Positions 1-8,043 are shown, counted from the first letter of the stretch. The stretch is 64,000 nt of DNA from a virus (IMGVR_UViG_3300046516_001816:220984-284983), one strand, 5' to 3'. Made by a program: numbers and translations. The notes: generated by a model from the letters alone, not told the origin.

Positions 1-159
1 TTCCACGTGGGCACCATCCACAAGGACGTGCGCTATATGCGTGAGAAAACCACGCTGCTCGACGGCTACGTGTCCCGTGTCCCCAAGGACATCGTCGTGA
101 GCAAGATCCGTCGTGTGCGCGGCGGCATTCCTGAAGTCACCGTTCAACGTCTGCACTAA
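1..159 (+). CDS. 3' end of an unknown phage protein (partial)
   Basis: Open from the first base in frame 1 to a TAA at 157-159, giving the last 52 residues of a protein that starts outside the window. The fragment is basic and reads as folded, non-repetitive sequence. Nothing in it identifies a family. The next gene begins 9 bases later with its own Shine-Dalgarno, so the two are probably cotranscribed. Confidence 0.6.
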   Translation, partial: FHVGTIHKDVRYMREKTTLLDGYVSRVPKDIVVSKIRRVRGGIPEVTVQRLH

Positions 160-168
160 GGAACAGAC

Positions 169-378
169 ATGTCGTTTCAACTGATCGCTGTCTTTGCCGT
201 TGTGGCTGCGCTTGCCCTCGCCCTGGGCATCTCGCTTCGCTGGAACACTCGCCAGAAGAAGCGCGCGCAGTTGATTGCGTCTCGCGACAGCGCGCTGTCG
301 ATGTTGTATTCGAAGTCCCCGCTCTCCGAGGCGGAGTACTTTCGTCGTCGAGTGGAACTCGCTCGTCAAGTGCATTAA
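169..378 (+). CDS. small single-pass membrane protein
   Basis: 69 residues. Residues 4-24 form one hydrophobic helix (AVFAVVAALALALGISL), followed by a basic stretch (RWNTRQKKR) and a soluble helical tail. By the positive-inside rule the tail should lie in the cytoplasm. An AGGAAC Shine-Dalgarno precedes the ATG. No family is recognised. It may be one of the many small membrane proteins this phage makes; see the cluster at 6.2-8.1 kb. Confidence 0.65.
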   Translation: MSFQLIAVFAVVAALALALGISLRWNTRQKKRAQLIASRDSALSMLYSKSPLSEAEYFRRRVELARQVH

Positions 379-441
379 GGTTTTTCAGTCGTACATTCCC
401 CGAAGTCGTACACACTAAACTCATTAAGAAGGAAACTGAAC

Positions 442-1422
442 ATGCATAAGAACGTCCAAATCGTCTCGATCGCTGACATCCAGGGCAAGCTGCCGCGTCT
501 GCCGTTCGTCAATATCCTCGGCACGATCGCACCGGCCGACACCCTCGATCGCCTGCCCACCCATATGGTCGAGCTGGCCAACACCAAGTCGGCGTCACGC
601 GCGGTCGTGTTCCTGCGTTTCGAAAAGAACACGCTGCGCAGCGGTGAGCACGACCTCGGCACCTCGGTGATGTTCGTCAAGGGCTGGCTGGAAAAGATGG
701 TCAAGGAACTGAACGCCACGCAAAACGGCGACAACCAGTTCACGATCGCCTACCAGGCAGCCTACGCGGGCTGGACGCCGCCGCAGTCGCGCTATCCGCA
801 CACGCCGGATACGTATCCGCACAACACGATGCCGGGTCAGCGTCCGTTGGCGTGGCCGGATACCCGCTATGGTGCGCCCGGTGGTTTCCGTCCGGCTGGA
901 TACGTGGGTATGGGTGGTCGTCCGGGTTATGCTCCGGATCAGGCCTTCCGTGCTGCGCCGGACTTTTCGGAACAAACGCTCTACGCGCTGGCCGAGGGCT
1001 TTGTGCAGCAGTTGACCGATCCGTACCCGATGGATCCGAAGCAAACCCACTTCGCGGTCAGCATGTACCCGACCAAGGACGGTGTACCGAATATCTCCGG
1101 CAGCGGACGCCTGGGTTATGGTGTGTCGTTCGAGTTCTCGGAAGTGGTCGACCTGGAAGCGCACGACCGGTCGGTGGAGGCGTACAAGGAAAACGAGCAC
1201 AACACGTACGACACGTACCTTGCTGTCTTCCAGCATCTCGGCAAGGGGTATACGGTGAGCTTCACGCACCAGATGCTCGGCGCGCGTCTGCCGGAATTCA
1301 TTACCGACGACGCATTGCAAACCGCGTTCAATACGCTGTGGTGTGACTTCTGGACCAAGCTCACGGGTGCAGAGGTCCGCGGTCCGAAGACGCTCACCTT
1401 CATCAAGCAGAATCAGAAGTAA
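442..1422 (+). CDS. unknown protein with a Pro/Gly/Tyr-rich linker
   Basis: 326 residues. An N-terminal domain (about 1-110) and a C-terminal domain (about 180-326) are joined by a low-complexity Pro/Gly/Tyr/Arg-rich segment (about 112-175), which is probably disordered. AAGAAGGAAA precedes the ATG. The gene ends at an intrinsic terminator (1441-1471). The two-domain-plus-linker design resembles the larger protein at 30210-32264, but I see no clear homology. Function unknown. Confidence 0.8.
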   Translation: MHKNVQIVSIADIQGKLPRLPFVNILGTIAPADTLDRLPTHMVELANTKSASRAVVFLRFEKNTLRSGEHDLGTSVMFVKGWLEKMVKELNATQNGDNQFTIAYQAAYAGWTPPQSRYPHTPDTYPHNTMPGQRPLAWPDTRYGAPGGFRPAGYVGMGGRPGYAPDQAFRAAPDFSEQTLYALAEGFVQQLTDPYPMDPKQTHFAVSMYPTKDGVPNISGSGRLGYGVSFEFSEVVDLEAHDRSVEAYKENEHNTYDTYLAVFQHLGKGYTVSFTHQMLGARLPEFITDDALQTAFNTLWCDFWTKLTGAEVRGPKTLTFIKQNQK

Positions 1423-1440
1423 GTAACACTCGTTGTAAGA

Positions 1441-1471
1441 GAGCGGCCTGACCAGCCGCTTTCTTTTTTTC
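1441..1471 (+). terminator. intrinsic terminator
   Basis: Stem AGCGGC/GCCGCT with a 7-base loop, followed directly by a T-rich tract (TTTCTTTTTTT). It closes the transcript of the 442-1422 gene. Confidence 0.8.
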
Positions 1472-1495
1472 TTACATCAATTCGAAGGCCGAGAT

Positions 1496-1912
1496 ATGTT
1501 AGCCGCCCCTCAAACTGCAAGCATTGTTCCCGGTAGATTTAATCGGGAGATTGAAGCACTCAATGATGACGCGCTGGACCATATCGAGACGCTCTGGTAC
1601 TCGGGCACGCCCCGTATCATCTTCTCGGGCTGGATCAAGCTCGCCTTGGATAGCCTCGCAGGCATTAAGGCATCCCATTGGGTCAAGCAGTTCCAACTCT
1701 ACAAAGCGCAAGACATCGCGCTGAAGTCGGGTGAGAAGGTTAGCGCTCTGCGCTTCGTGATGCTGGCGGTTCCTCCGGAATGCACCGGTGACCCCGTCGA
1801 CTTTACACGCGAGCAAGAACGCGAGTTTCACATGCGAATCCGTACCTATCAGTGCTTCCTCAGGGTAGACGACCTGGGCCGCATTGTGGAGATCGTTCAG
1901 TCGCCCCATTAA
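1496..1912 (+). CDS. unknown protein, 138 aa
   Basis: A soluble, mixed alpha/beta-looking protein with no signal peptide or membrane segment. It contains a Trp/His-containing segment (GIKASHWVKQF) and a C-terminal beta-rich part ending VDDLGRIVEIVQ. It follows a terminator, so it may head the run of short genes to about 3.7 kb. No family is recognised. Confidence 0.7.
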   Translation: MLAAPQTASIVPGRFNREIEALNDDALDHIETLWYSGTPRIIFSGWIKLALDSLAGIKASHWVKQFQLYKAQDIALKSGEKVSALRFVMLAVPPECTGDPVDFTREQEREFHMRIRTYQCFLRVDDLGRIVEIVQSPH

Positions 1913-1942
1913 ACGAAGCTAGAACAAGAGGAGAATAAACCA

Positions 1943-2461
1943 ATGCAGTCCACCGCCACTAAGCTGCGCATCAAGTTTAACAAAGTACGGCGGGACACCC
2001 GCTGGAAGAAACCCAATGCCCGTTTCATTTTGATCAGTCGTGATTTGCGTGAACCGACGGCGGTCCCGTGGCAACCGCTGATCGAGACATGCTACCAGGA
2101 TTACGCTGACTTTATGAAGCGGGGTTGGCACAAAGGACACGTCTACGTCTTCCCCATACGTGGACGTCAACCCGGTGTGGTGTATGACCAGCTGATGGAT
2201 CGGCTGGCACCGGAGCAATCGCCGGAAGAAGACCTCGACACTGATCTGTTAGGACTCGACGCACTTCATCCCTTCGCCTCCACAGGGGGTGAGCTTCGCA
2301 GTCGCAAGCAGATGTTGAGCACACAGGTGAAGGCACCGGTCGAAATCCTCAATGCCGATGGCACGAAAGGCGTCATCGTTCGCCAGGTTACCCCGAGCCT
2401 GGATGAAGAGATGGCACGTCTGAACGCCAGTCTTTCTATCAAAGGGCCGACCCGTGAGTGA
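1943..2461 (+). CDS. unknown protein, 172 aa
   Basis: The ATG follows AGAGGAGAATAAACCA, so a strong Shine-Dalgarno sits beside the AAACCA motif seen at many starts here. The N-terminus is basic (KLRIKFNKVRRDTRWKK) and the C-terminal half more acidic. Its end overlaps the next start by 8 bases, suggesting translational coupling. Function unknown. Confidence 0.7.
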   Translation: MQSTATKLRIKFNKVRRDTRWKKPNARFILISRDLREPTAVPWQPLIETCYQDYADFMKRGWHKGHVYVFPIRGRQPGVVYDQLMDRLAPEQSPEEDLDTDLLGLDALHPFASTGGELRSRKQMLSTQVKAPVEILNADGTKGVIVRQVTPSLDEEMARLNASLSIKGPTRE

Positions 2462-2756
2462 CATCGCGAAGTTGTTTGTCTGGAATGGCGAGCCGGATCT
2501 GAAGCTCAAGAATCTGGACGTCGATATGGATAAGCTCTACGAGCGTCTTAAGGCAGAGATGGCCAAGCGCCATGCGATCGGTCAGTCGATGTTTTTCAGC
2601 AAGACGCTCCCCGATCTGTCTGAAATCTTCATCGGCGTGGACCCCGGTGATCAGGTCAACCGTCCCACGATCATGAAGGTGTTGAAAGCCAAGCCCCAGG
2701 GTGGCGAACGTCTCCAGTTCGTTGTCCTGGATTCGTATTGTGGTTTCAAGGAATAA
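2454..2756 (+). CDS. unknown protein, 100 aa
   Basis: Starts at a GTG inside the end of the preceding gene. The protein is soluble, with a charged amphipathic N-terminal half (for example NLDVDMDKLYERLKAEMAKR). It stops 2 bases before the next ATG, so these short genes form one tightly packed operon. No family is recognised. Confidence 0.65.
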   Translation: MSDIAKLFVWNGEPDLKLKNLDVDMDKLYERLKAEMAKRHAIGQSMFFSKTLPDLSEIFIGVDPGDQVNRPTIMKVLKAKPQGGERLQFVVLDSYCGFKE

Positions 2757-2758
2757 TA

Positions 2759-3313
2759 ATGCTCAGCAAACAAACCAAGGAACGCATCCACAAGAACAAG
2801 CAACGTCGACGGATGTTTCGTAACAAGTCAGCACGGGATCTCTTTCTGTCGCTCTACAGCGATCCGCATATCGCTCGACCGAATCGCAACGGCCTGAATT
2901 TCATGGCGCATCTACGCGAGCACATCAAGGGCGGCATGATGTCGGGTGATCTGTTTGTGATGCCTGCATTGGTCCGTCCCAGTCAATGTAAGTCGGACCT
3001 CGTGGGGTCTGAGGGCCGTCGCGCCCTGATGACTGGTGGTAAGTCTCTCATCGCCACGAAAGACCCCTATTCGGTCGTACTCGACAACGACACGTTGCTC
3101 AAGGGTGGCGACCTCCGGCAGATTTTCACCCGCATGCACGCGCAGCAACAGGTGCGGATGTTGGATGAGGCGCATATGGCGCCGCGCATGATTGTCCATC
3201 CGGATGGCCGCAAAGAAATCATCGGCTGGAGTTACGTCGATGGTCCGTATGACAGGAATAACAAGGAAAACAAAGATGCTCAGCAGTCAAGTGAAAGCAC
3301 GAATCGCCCGTAA
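2759..3313 (+). CDS. unknown basic protein sharing an N-terminal motif with its neighbour
   Basis: 184 residues. I chose the ATG at 2759 because AAGGA lies 8 bases upstream; an in-frame TTG at 2738 has none. The N-terminus MLSKQTKERIHKNKQRRR closely matches that of the next gene (MLSSQVKARIARNKNRRR), while the remaining sequences differ. Such a shared basic tag could be a localisation or packaging signal, which is inference. Function unknown. Confidence 0.65.
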   Translation: MLSKQTKERIHKNKQRRRMFRNKSARDLFLSLYSDPHIARPNRNGLNFMAHLREHIKGGMMSGDLFVMPALVRPSQCKSDLVGSEGRRALMTGGKSLIATKDPYSVVLDNDTLLKGGDLRQIFTRMHAQQQVRMLDEAHMAPRMIVHPDGRKEIIGWSYVDGPYDRNNKENKDAQQSSESTNRP

Positions 3314-3677
3314 TAAGAACCGGCGGCGTTATCGCCTGAAGCTTAAGCAGGATGGTCAGGACTGGATGGACTTTAGCCAAACGTTGCGTTCACGGTTGCC
3401 TGCTGGTCTAGCCCGCATCAAAAGACAGGCGGACGGCGCCATGGAGATTGACTTCCCGCTCAGTACGTCAGACGACAGCACCAACCCCAACAACTGTCTG
3501 ACCTGTGACCATCACCAAAACCCCGACGGCGGGCACTGCTATATGTTCCGTGACGCCCCCACGGAAGTCTGCATGCAGCACACGGGTCGCCAGATGCCGG
3601 GCTTCTTGAAGGAGTTCTACGCTGACATGATGCCTCGGCTTCCGGATGACCAGTGGAAGGTGTTGTTCAAGGGTTAA
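3276..3677 (+). CDS. unknown protein with basic N-terminal tag and Cys/His cluster
   Basis: 133 residues from the ATG at 3276, which has AAGGAAAA just upstream. It overlaps the previous gene by 38 bases in another frame. The basic N-terminal tag resembles the preceding protein's. A central segment has CLTCDHH, then GGHC, then EVCMQH, so several Cys and His could bind a metal such as zinc (inference). No known zinc-finger class is matched exactly. Confidence 0.65.
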   Translation: MLSSQVKARIARNKNRRRYRLKLKQDGQDWMDFSQTLRSRLPAGLARIKRQADGAMEIDFPLSTSDDSTNPNNCLTCDHHQNPDGGHCYMFRDAPTEVCMQHTGRQMPGFLKEFYADMMPRLPDDQWKVLFKG

Positions 3678-3713
3678 GCTGTTCTTTCAATTAAACTAAA
3701 CCAAGGAAACAGA

Positions 3714-5126
3714 GTGAAAAACGAACTCACGATCAGCAAATTGATGATGATGGAAATGCCGGGTTACCGTGAGCAGTACCGACGTATCTATACGGGCTCG
3801 GGTGATCACGTCGGGATTCACCAGTTCGCTGAAACGATCAATACCCTGGATGACGTCGAAGTCACCGGGGCGATCGCCGCGCAGCACGTCCACAAAGTGT
3901 TGCGCTTTGCGGACCAACCCGAACCGAGTGCGCCGATTCCCTTTGGCTGGGACGCGCCACGGTATTCGTTCTTGCTGGTGGTGGAAACGAAAACGCCGAT
4001 GGGCAGCAAAGAGATCACGCATCTGGCTGGTTACACCGACCGCGTGGCGCCGATTGGCGAGCTGGAGTTTCATATCAACAGCACAGCGACCTGGCGAGAA
4101 ATGCCTAATCGCGACGGCAGCGGCTACACGCTCATGTCGCAAGATCACCTGCACATGGATCCGAACGGTCAAGCGCTCTCGGGCGGGAATTACTCGGAGT
4201 TGATGCGCCCGAAGGATATCTTCTCGCGGCTGTCGCTGGGTGACGGACTGGCCATGGAAGAGGTGATCGATTTGCGCACCCGTGTCTCGGCGTATGCGAC
4301 GCGTTCGGACCGCTACAATGTCGTGCCGTCGGCGTGGCTTTCCAAGCTGGTGGAAGCATATCTGTCGGCGCTGCAAGATGAACTGGCCGCCAATGAAAGC
4401 ACGGGGCTCTGGCACGTGTGTCAGGTTCACGCTGAAGAAACCCCGATCCGTTACAATCCGGTCCTCAGTGCCTTGGCGCAATTGGCAGCCAAACAAAACG
4501 GCACGTTCACCTTCGACGATCTGAAACTCCTCGATAGCGAAGTCGCTGAGAAGACGACCGTTGCCAACCAGGGTAGTGATGACGCCAATGCAAAACTGAT
4601 CTACTCGAACAATTATGAGGACTGGGACGTCGCAGTCGGGGAAGGCGAAGTCAGTCACGCTACGATTGCTTATGCGGCTGGCATGGCGTTACCACCCGTG
4701 ATGAATGAGGCGGGGTTGTCCAGTGCGCATTTCGTGGTGCTGTATTCGCCGGACAGTCCGGCGAGCGTCGAAGTGCGCATCATCACAGTGAGCCCGATCT
4801 TTGCAACAAGCGATCTGAAAGCCGCGATTGATTTGTTTGTGTACGAGTTTGAAACGCTGGTCTTGCCGCAACTCGCGCCGCGCGATTACGAAGGCATCGA
4901 AACGTTGTTCCTCGAGATCGACGCGGATCTCTACGGCACCACTGCGGTACGGGTGGCGCTGGATAAGCCCGAGAACACCAAGACGTTTTTGTTGCCCTCG
5001 TTTGCGGATTCGCTGCTGAGCCCGCTGCTGACCATCGAAGCCTGCAACACCACCAAGGACTTTATGGATCTCACGATCCTCGCCCGGGAGCTGGAAGCCG
5101 GACTGTCTCGGTTGACGGTGAAGTAG
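3714..5126 (+). CDS. unknown protein, 470 aa
   Basis: Starts at GTG 3714 behind the recurrent TAAACCAAGGA motif. A large soluble protein with no signal peptide, membrane segment or nucleotide-binding motif visible. Acidic and hydrophobic stretches alternate as in a folded enzyme or structural protein. Two consecutive hairpins (5134-5161 and 5166-5209) follow it, so it ends a transcript. It may be a non-virion jumbo-phage protein, but I cannot assign it. Confidence 0.75.
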   Translation: MKNELTISKLMMMEMPGYREQYRRIYTGSGDHVGIHQFAETINTLDDVEVTGAIAAQHVHKVLRFADQPEPSAPIPFGWDAPRYSFLLVVETKTPMGSKEITHLAGYTDRVAPIGELEFHINSTATWREMPNRDGSGYTLMSQDHLHMDPNGQALSGGNYSELMRPKDIFSRLSLGDGLAMEEVIDLRTRVSAYATRSDRYNVVPSAWLSKLVEAYLSALQDELAANESTGLWHVCQVHAEETPIRYNPVLSALAQLAAKQNGTFTFDDLKLLDSEVAEKTTVANQGSDDANAKLIYSNNYEDWDVAVGEGEVSHATIAYAAGMALPPVMNEAGLSSAHFVVLYSPDSPASVEVRIITVSPIFATSDLKAAIDLFVYEFETLVLPQLAPRDYEGIETLFLEIDADLYGTTAVRVALDKPENTKTFLLPSFADSLLSPLLTIEACNTTKDFMDLTILARELEAGLSRLTVK

Positions 5127-5133
5127 TGCGACC

Positions 5134-5209
5134 CCCGCTTGGTCTTTGACCCCCAAGCGGGTTAAGGGACTCCATGATAAGTCAATACTTTCATGGATCC
5201 CCTTTTTTT
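5134..5209 (+). terminator. double-hairpin terminator
   Basis: First hairpin CCCGCTTGG/CCAAGCGGG at 5134-5161. A second, GGGA-CT-CCATGA paired with TCATGG-AT-CCCC, runs to 5202 and is followed by seven T. The second one has the intrinsic-terminator T run. Confidence 0.75.
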
Positions 5210-5235
5210 ATGACGCACACTCACAAGGAGCTAGC

Positions 5236-5637
5236 ATGAATACCGGGATGTTGCAGTTTGTTCCTACGGCCGATACGTTAATTCCCACCACCGAGAGCGC
5301 GGTGTTAGCCGCGATCAGTACGTACGCCGGCGCTGAGATTGCGGGCAGCAGCGAGCATATCGACGAAGCGTTTCAGATGCTCAAATCGATGGCGATCACG
5401 CAGCTCAATCTAGTGGATGGCAGTTTCGCGTACTACTACTATTTTGATGATAACAACAATGCCTTTCTGGTGTTAGCGGGACCCGCCGGCATGCAGACCC
5501 TGGATCATCATCCGCCTCAGCACGTACGCTTGCAATTGATTCTCGACCCGACGGGCACGATCCTGGGAAGTGGTGAGTGCTATATCACCAACATGCCGTT
5601 CTCTCCAGCTTCTCCCTTCTCGCCTGTTTTTTCCTAA
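5236..5637 (+). CDS. unknown protein, 133 aa
   Basis: The ATG at 5236 is chosen because CAAGGAGCTAGC precedes it and because the terminator sits inside any longer frame. Soluble, with a run of tyrosines and aromatics (FAYYYYF) and a proline/phenylalanine-rich C-terminus. Function not recognised. Confidence 0.65.
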   Translation: MNTGMLQFVPTADTLIPTTESAVLAAISTYAGAEIAGSSEHIDEAFQMLKSMAITQLNLVDGSFAYYYYFDDNNNAFLVLAGPAGMQTLDHHPPQHVRLQLILDPTGTILGSGECYITNMPFSPASPFSPVFS

Positions 5638-5661
5638 CTGATCCGACAACGAGTTAAAAAC

Positions 5662-6015
5662 ATGTCAACCAAACGCGCAGGCTGGCTCATCGGGGCAGCA
5701 GCCGTCGCAACCATTCTTATAACGAACCATTACGAAGCAGGAGCCACCAGCCAGGTGGTGTTTCACTCTGCGTTGACGCAAGGGCCCCGAGATACGCTGG
5801 ATCAGATTGTGCAGGACGCAGCCAACGATGGCGGTCAGATCGTACGCTGTGACGCCATGCAACACTGTATCGATCTGGAGAGCAAAGAAGACATGGGGGA
5901 TGCGCAATCCGGTTATTACGTGGTCTTCCCGTCGGAGCCGAAATATAAAGGCAAGCTGCAACAGTATCAGCAACGCATTCAAAACTGGATGAAGAACCGG
6001 ACAGAAAACGAATGA
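5662..6015 (+). CDS. small protein with N-terminal membrane anchor or signal peptide
   Basis: 117 residues. Residues 6-21 (AGWLIGAAAVATILIT) are a hydrophobic helix preceded by Lys/Arg, so the rest probably lies in the periplasm as an anchored or secreted protein. Two cysteines (RCDAMQHC) could form a disulphide there. A hairpin with the TTTTATGCC tail follows. Role unknown; cell-envelope action during lysis or exclusion is a guess. Confidence 0.6.
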   Translation: MSTKRAGWLIGAAAVATILITNHYEAGATSQVVFHSALTQGPRDTLDQIVQDAANDGGQIVRCDAMQHCIDLESKEDMGDAQSGYYVVFPSEPKYKGKLQQYQQRIQNWMKNRTENE

Positions 6016-6020
6016 CATAC

Positions 6021-6058
6021 AGGCTAGGCTGGGGGCAACCCTGGCCTAGCCTTTTATG
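6021..6058 (+). terminator. hairpin with TTTTATGCC tail
   Basis: AGGCTAGG pairs with CCTAGCCT across a 16-base loop, followed by TTTATGCCCCC. An example of the recurrent hairpin-TATGCC class in this window. Confidence 0.75.
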
Positions 6059-6089
6059 CCCCCTTTTTTCTTTCTATAAATACAAGTAT

Positions 6090-6150
6090 TTAACCCTAAA
6101 ACAACGATTCTAGAAAAAGTCAAACATATATACTACCCGTGAGCTTAGTC
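6090..6150 (+). promoter_or_regulatory. AT-rich candidate promoter
   Basis: An AT-rich island between a terminator and the small-membrane-protein cluster. It contains ACATATATACTACCC, similar to AAATATATAATGTCC before the 14294 gene and GTTATATATTACC before the 27265 gene. Position and similarity suggest a phage promoter, but no start site can be seen. Confidence 0.3.
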
Positions 6151-6202
6151 CAATGAAGACAGCTCAAACCCTTTATAACGCAATAAACCAAGGAGTAGTA
6201 AA

Positions 6203-6658
6203 ATGAACGCACTTCAAATGATCGGTCGCCGTGGCTTTGACGCAGCAACAAACGGTGCAGCGCTGGCTGCTGAAGGCATCATCGAAGGTACGGTGACGCT
6301 GGTCGATACCGCCGGCAACGTGATTGCCGAAGGCGTGCCGGCTACCTTCACCGAGACGCTCGGTGACAAGGTGAAGAAGGTCGCCACCAACAAGTACGTC
6401 ATCGGCAGCGTGGCCGCTGTCGCTGTGGCGGCTGCTGCGTACGGTACGTACCGTTTCCTGAATCGTGACAAGAAGAAGGTCACGAAGAAGGACAAGGGTC
6501 ACGACTTCATGAAGTCCGCGGAGCACGTGGTCGAGATGACGGAAGATCAGGCTGCGGAAGCGGTCGAGCTTGCTCGTGCCAACCTGCAAGCCGCAGAAGC
6601 TGTCCTCACCAAGAGCAAGGCCAAGAAGGCAGGCAAGAAGGACACCGCAGCTGCGTAA
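6203..6658 (+). CDS. small membrane protein with Lys-rich tail (cluster member 1)
   Basis: 151 residues. Behind the motif TAAACCAAGGAGTAGTAAA. One membrane helix at about residues 65-83 (YVIGSVAAVAVAAAAYGTY), then a very basic stretch (RDKKKVTKKDKG), a helical Ala/Glu-rich segment and a Lys/Ala-rich C-terminus. First of five short proteins in a row with Gly/Ala-rich helices. No enzymatic motif. It probably sits in the host inner membrane with the basic part in the cytoplasm. Confidence 0.7.
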   Translation: MNALQMIGRRGFDAATNGAALAAEGIIEGTVTLVDTAGNVIAEGVPATFTETLGDKVKKVATNKYVIGSVAAVAVAAAAYGTYRFLNRDKKKVTKKDKGHDFMKSAEHVVEMTEDQAAEAVELARANLQAAEAVLTKSKAKKAGKKDTAAA

Positions 6659-6677
6659 GCTAGCGGAGTAGGAACGG

Positions 6678-6703
6678 GGGGAGCGCTGAGCTCCCCTTCT
6701 TTC
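6678..6703 (+). terminator. intrinsic terminator
   Basis: GGGGAGC/GCTCCCC stem with a five-base loop, followed by TTCTTTC. Confidence 0.75.
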
Positions 6704-6723
6704 AATCAGTTGGAGAAAAGAAC

Positions 6724-6921
6724 ATGAACGGTCTGAAGGCTTTTGGCATTGGCGTAGGCGCAACAGCAGGGATCATCATCGGCGTCTATGCAGGCGTCAA
6801 GGGCATCGAGATGATCGGTTACATGGCAGCAAAGCGCGAAGGCGCAATGCAAAAGCGCATGGATAAAGAGTTTGATCGTCGGGTCGACGAAGCAGTCAAG
6901 CAGAAGTTGTTCCAGGCTTAA
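6724..6921 (+). CDS. glycine-zipper small membrane protein (cluster member 2)
   Basis: 65 residues. The N-terminal helix GIGVGATAGIIIGVYAGVKG has glycines spaced every 3-4 residues, the pattern of a glycine-zipper membrane helix that oligomerises. A charged tail follows (AAKREGAMQKRMDKEFDRR). It resembles the products at 6974, 7481 and 7825. Function unknown. Confidence 0.65.
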   Translation: MNGLKAFGIGVGATAGIIIGVYAGVKGIEMIGYMAAKREGAMQKRMDKEFDRRVDEAVKQKLFQA

Positions 6922-6973
6922 CCTCAACACCAATAACACATCTAAACCAACTGTTAGGGAAAAGGAAATCATC

Positions 6974-7405
6974 ATGTCGAACGCACTCAAAGTAGCCGCA
7001 GCAGTCGCAGGTATCGCAGCCGTCGGTGCAGCCACGTACTACGGTCTGCGCAAGTACGAAGATCACAAGTTCAACAAGTGGGTCGATGAGAGCCACGGTA
7101 AGGCCAAGGCCAAGGTCGGCGGTGTGGAGGAGTTCAAGACCACGACCGAGAAGACGAAGGAAGATGGCAAGGTGTTCGTGAAGACGGTGTCGGTGCGCGA
7201 GACGGCGGATGCCACCACGACGATCGCGACGCATGCCACGCAGAATCGCAAGCTCGGTATGAACATGGCCAGCACGCTGACGGTCACGGTGCCGAAGGTG
7301 GAAGTGAAAGCAAAGCCGGTCGTGAAGCACGTGACCCGCAAGCCCGCCGCGAAGACCCCGGCTGTGAAGACCGCAGCCAAGCGCACCCTGAAGAAGGCTG
7401 CGTAA
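6974..7405 (+). CDS. membrane-anchored protein with histone-H1-like tail (cluster member 3)
   Basis: 143 residues. The ATG at 6974 follows GGGAAAAGGAAATCATC. An Ala/Gly-rich membrane helix (residues 5-22) is followed by a Lys-rich soluble part. The C-terminus is a Lys/Ala/Pro/Thr-rich tail (KPAAKTPAVKTAAKRTLKKA) like bacterial histone-H1-type proteins. A membrane-tethered nucleic-acid-binding tail is a reasonable inference. A TTCG hairpin terminator follows. Confidence 0.65.
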   Translation: MSNALKVAAAVAGIAAVGAATYYGLRKYEDHKFNKWVDESHGKAKAKVGGVEEFKTTTEKTKEDGKVFVKTVSVRETADATTTIATHATQNRKLGMNMASTLTVTVPKVEVKAKPVVKHVTRKPAAKTPAVKTAAKRTLKKAA

Positions 7406-7413
7406 CGTAAGCC

Positions 7414-7441
7414 GGCCACCTTCGGGTGGCCTTGTAGTTTT
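7414..7441 (+). terminator. TTCG-loop terminator
   Basis: GGCCACC-TTCG-GGTGGCC followed by TTGTAGTTTTC. Confidence 0.75.
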
Positions 7442-7480
7442 CTCCGCAATAAATCCAAACCAATCTTCAGGAGTAGCAAA

Positions 7481-7741
7481 ATGAAAGAAGCAATCAAGAC
7501 CTTCGCTTGTGTCGGTGCTTACGCAGCTGGTGTGGTAGTGGGCATGACGGTGGCAGGCCAGACCATCATCGCTATCGAAAAGCGCAGCGCGCGCAAGAAG
7601 CTGGAAAAGGCTGTGAAGGAAGGTCAGGCTGCTGCTGCGGATCTCGACACGCTCGAGAAGCGCGCCGCGATGGCCACGACCTTCGGTGGCAACGCACTCG
7701 CCATGATGGGTGCCGCCGTCGCCACGACGCACCGCAAGTAA
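7481..7741 (+). CDS. glycine-zipper small membrane protein (cluster member 4)
   Basis: 86 residues. The N-terminal helix (VGAYAAGVVVGMTVAGQTII) carries evenly spaced Gly/Ala, followed by a basic amphipathic helix (EKRSARKKLEKAVKEG) and a second Ala/Met/Gly-rich C-terminal segment. AGGAGTAGCAAA precedes the ATG. Similar in plan to members 2, 3 and 5. No known family. Confidence 0.65.
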   Translation: MKEAIKTFACVGAYAAGVVVGMTVAGQTIIAIEKRSARKKLEKAVKEGQAAAADLDTLEKRAAMATTFGGNALAMMGAAVATTHRK

Positions 7742-7824
7742 AGCGCAGTTCTCCCCCAACAACCCAGCATCCAAGCAGGCGTTCACGAAGAGCGCCTAGT
7801 TAAACACATTCAAGGAGTAGGAAC

Positions 7825-8025
7825 ATGTCGGCATTGAAAGACGTTGCAAAGTGCGCAGCCATTGGTGTAGCCGTGGGCGCAGGTGTGATCGGTGGTTTCT
7901 ACGTGGGTGGCAAGCTCTGCAATGCAAGCTTCAAGGCAGCAGACTGGACCAAGTCGAAGTTCTCGAAGAACAAGGCTGCCCAGGCCGACGCCGCACCCGC
8001 TGAGACGCAAGCCGCAGCGAGCTAA
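7825..8025 (+). CDS. glycine-zipper small membrane protein (cluster member 5)
   Basis: 66 residues. The membrane helix AIGVAVGAGVIGGFYVGGKL has a G-x3-G type pattern. A basic stretch and an Ala/Glu-rich tail follow. AAGGAGTAGGAAC gives a strong ribosome site. A TTCG hairpin with a TATGCCG tail closes the gene. Confidence 0.65.
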   Translation: MSALKDVAKCAAIGVAVGAGVIGGFYVGGKLCNASFKAADWTKSKFSKNKAAQADAAPAETQAAAS

Positions 8026-8043
8026 TCCCCCCTCTCGTAGCGT

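Noticed and set aside
6152-6205. 17-codon leader frame overlapping the 6203 start
   Set aside because: No ribosome site of its own; it arises from the TAAACCAAGGAGTAG motif.
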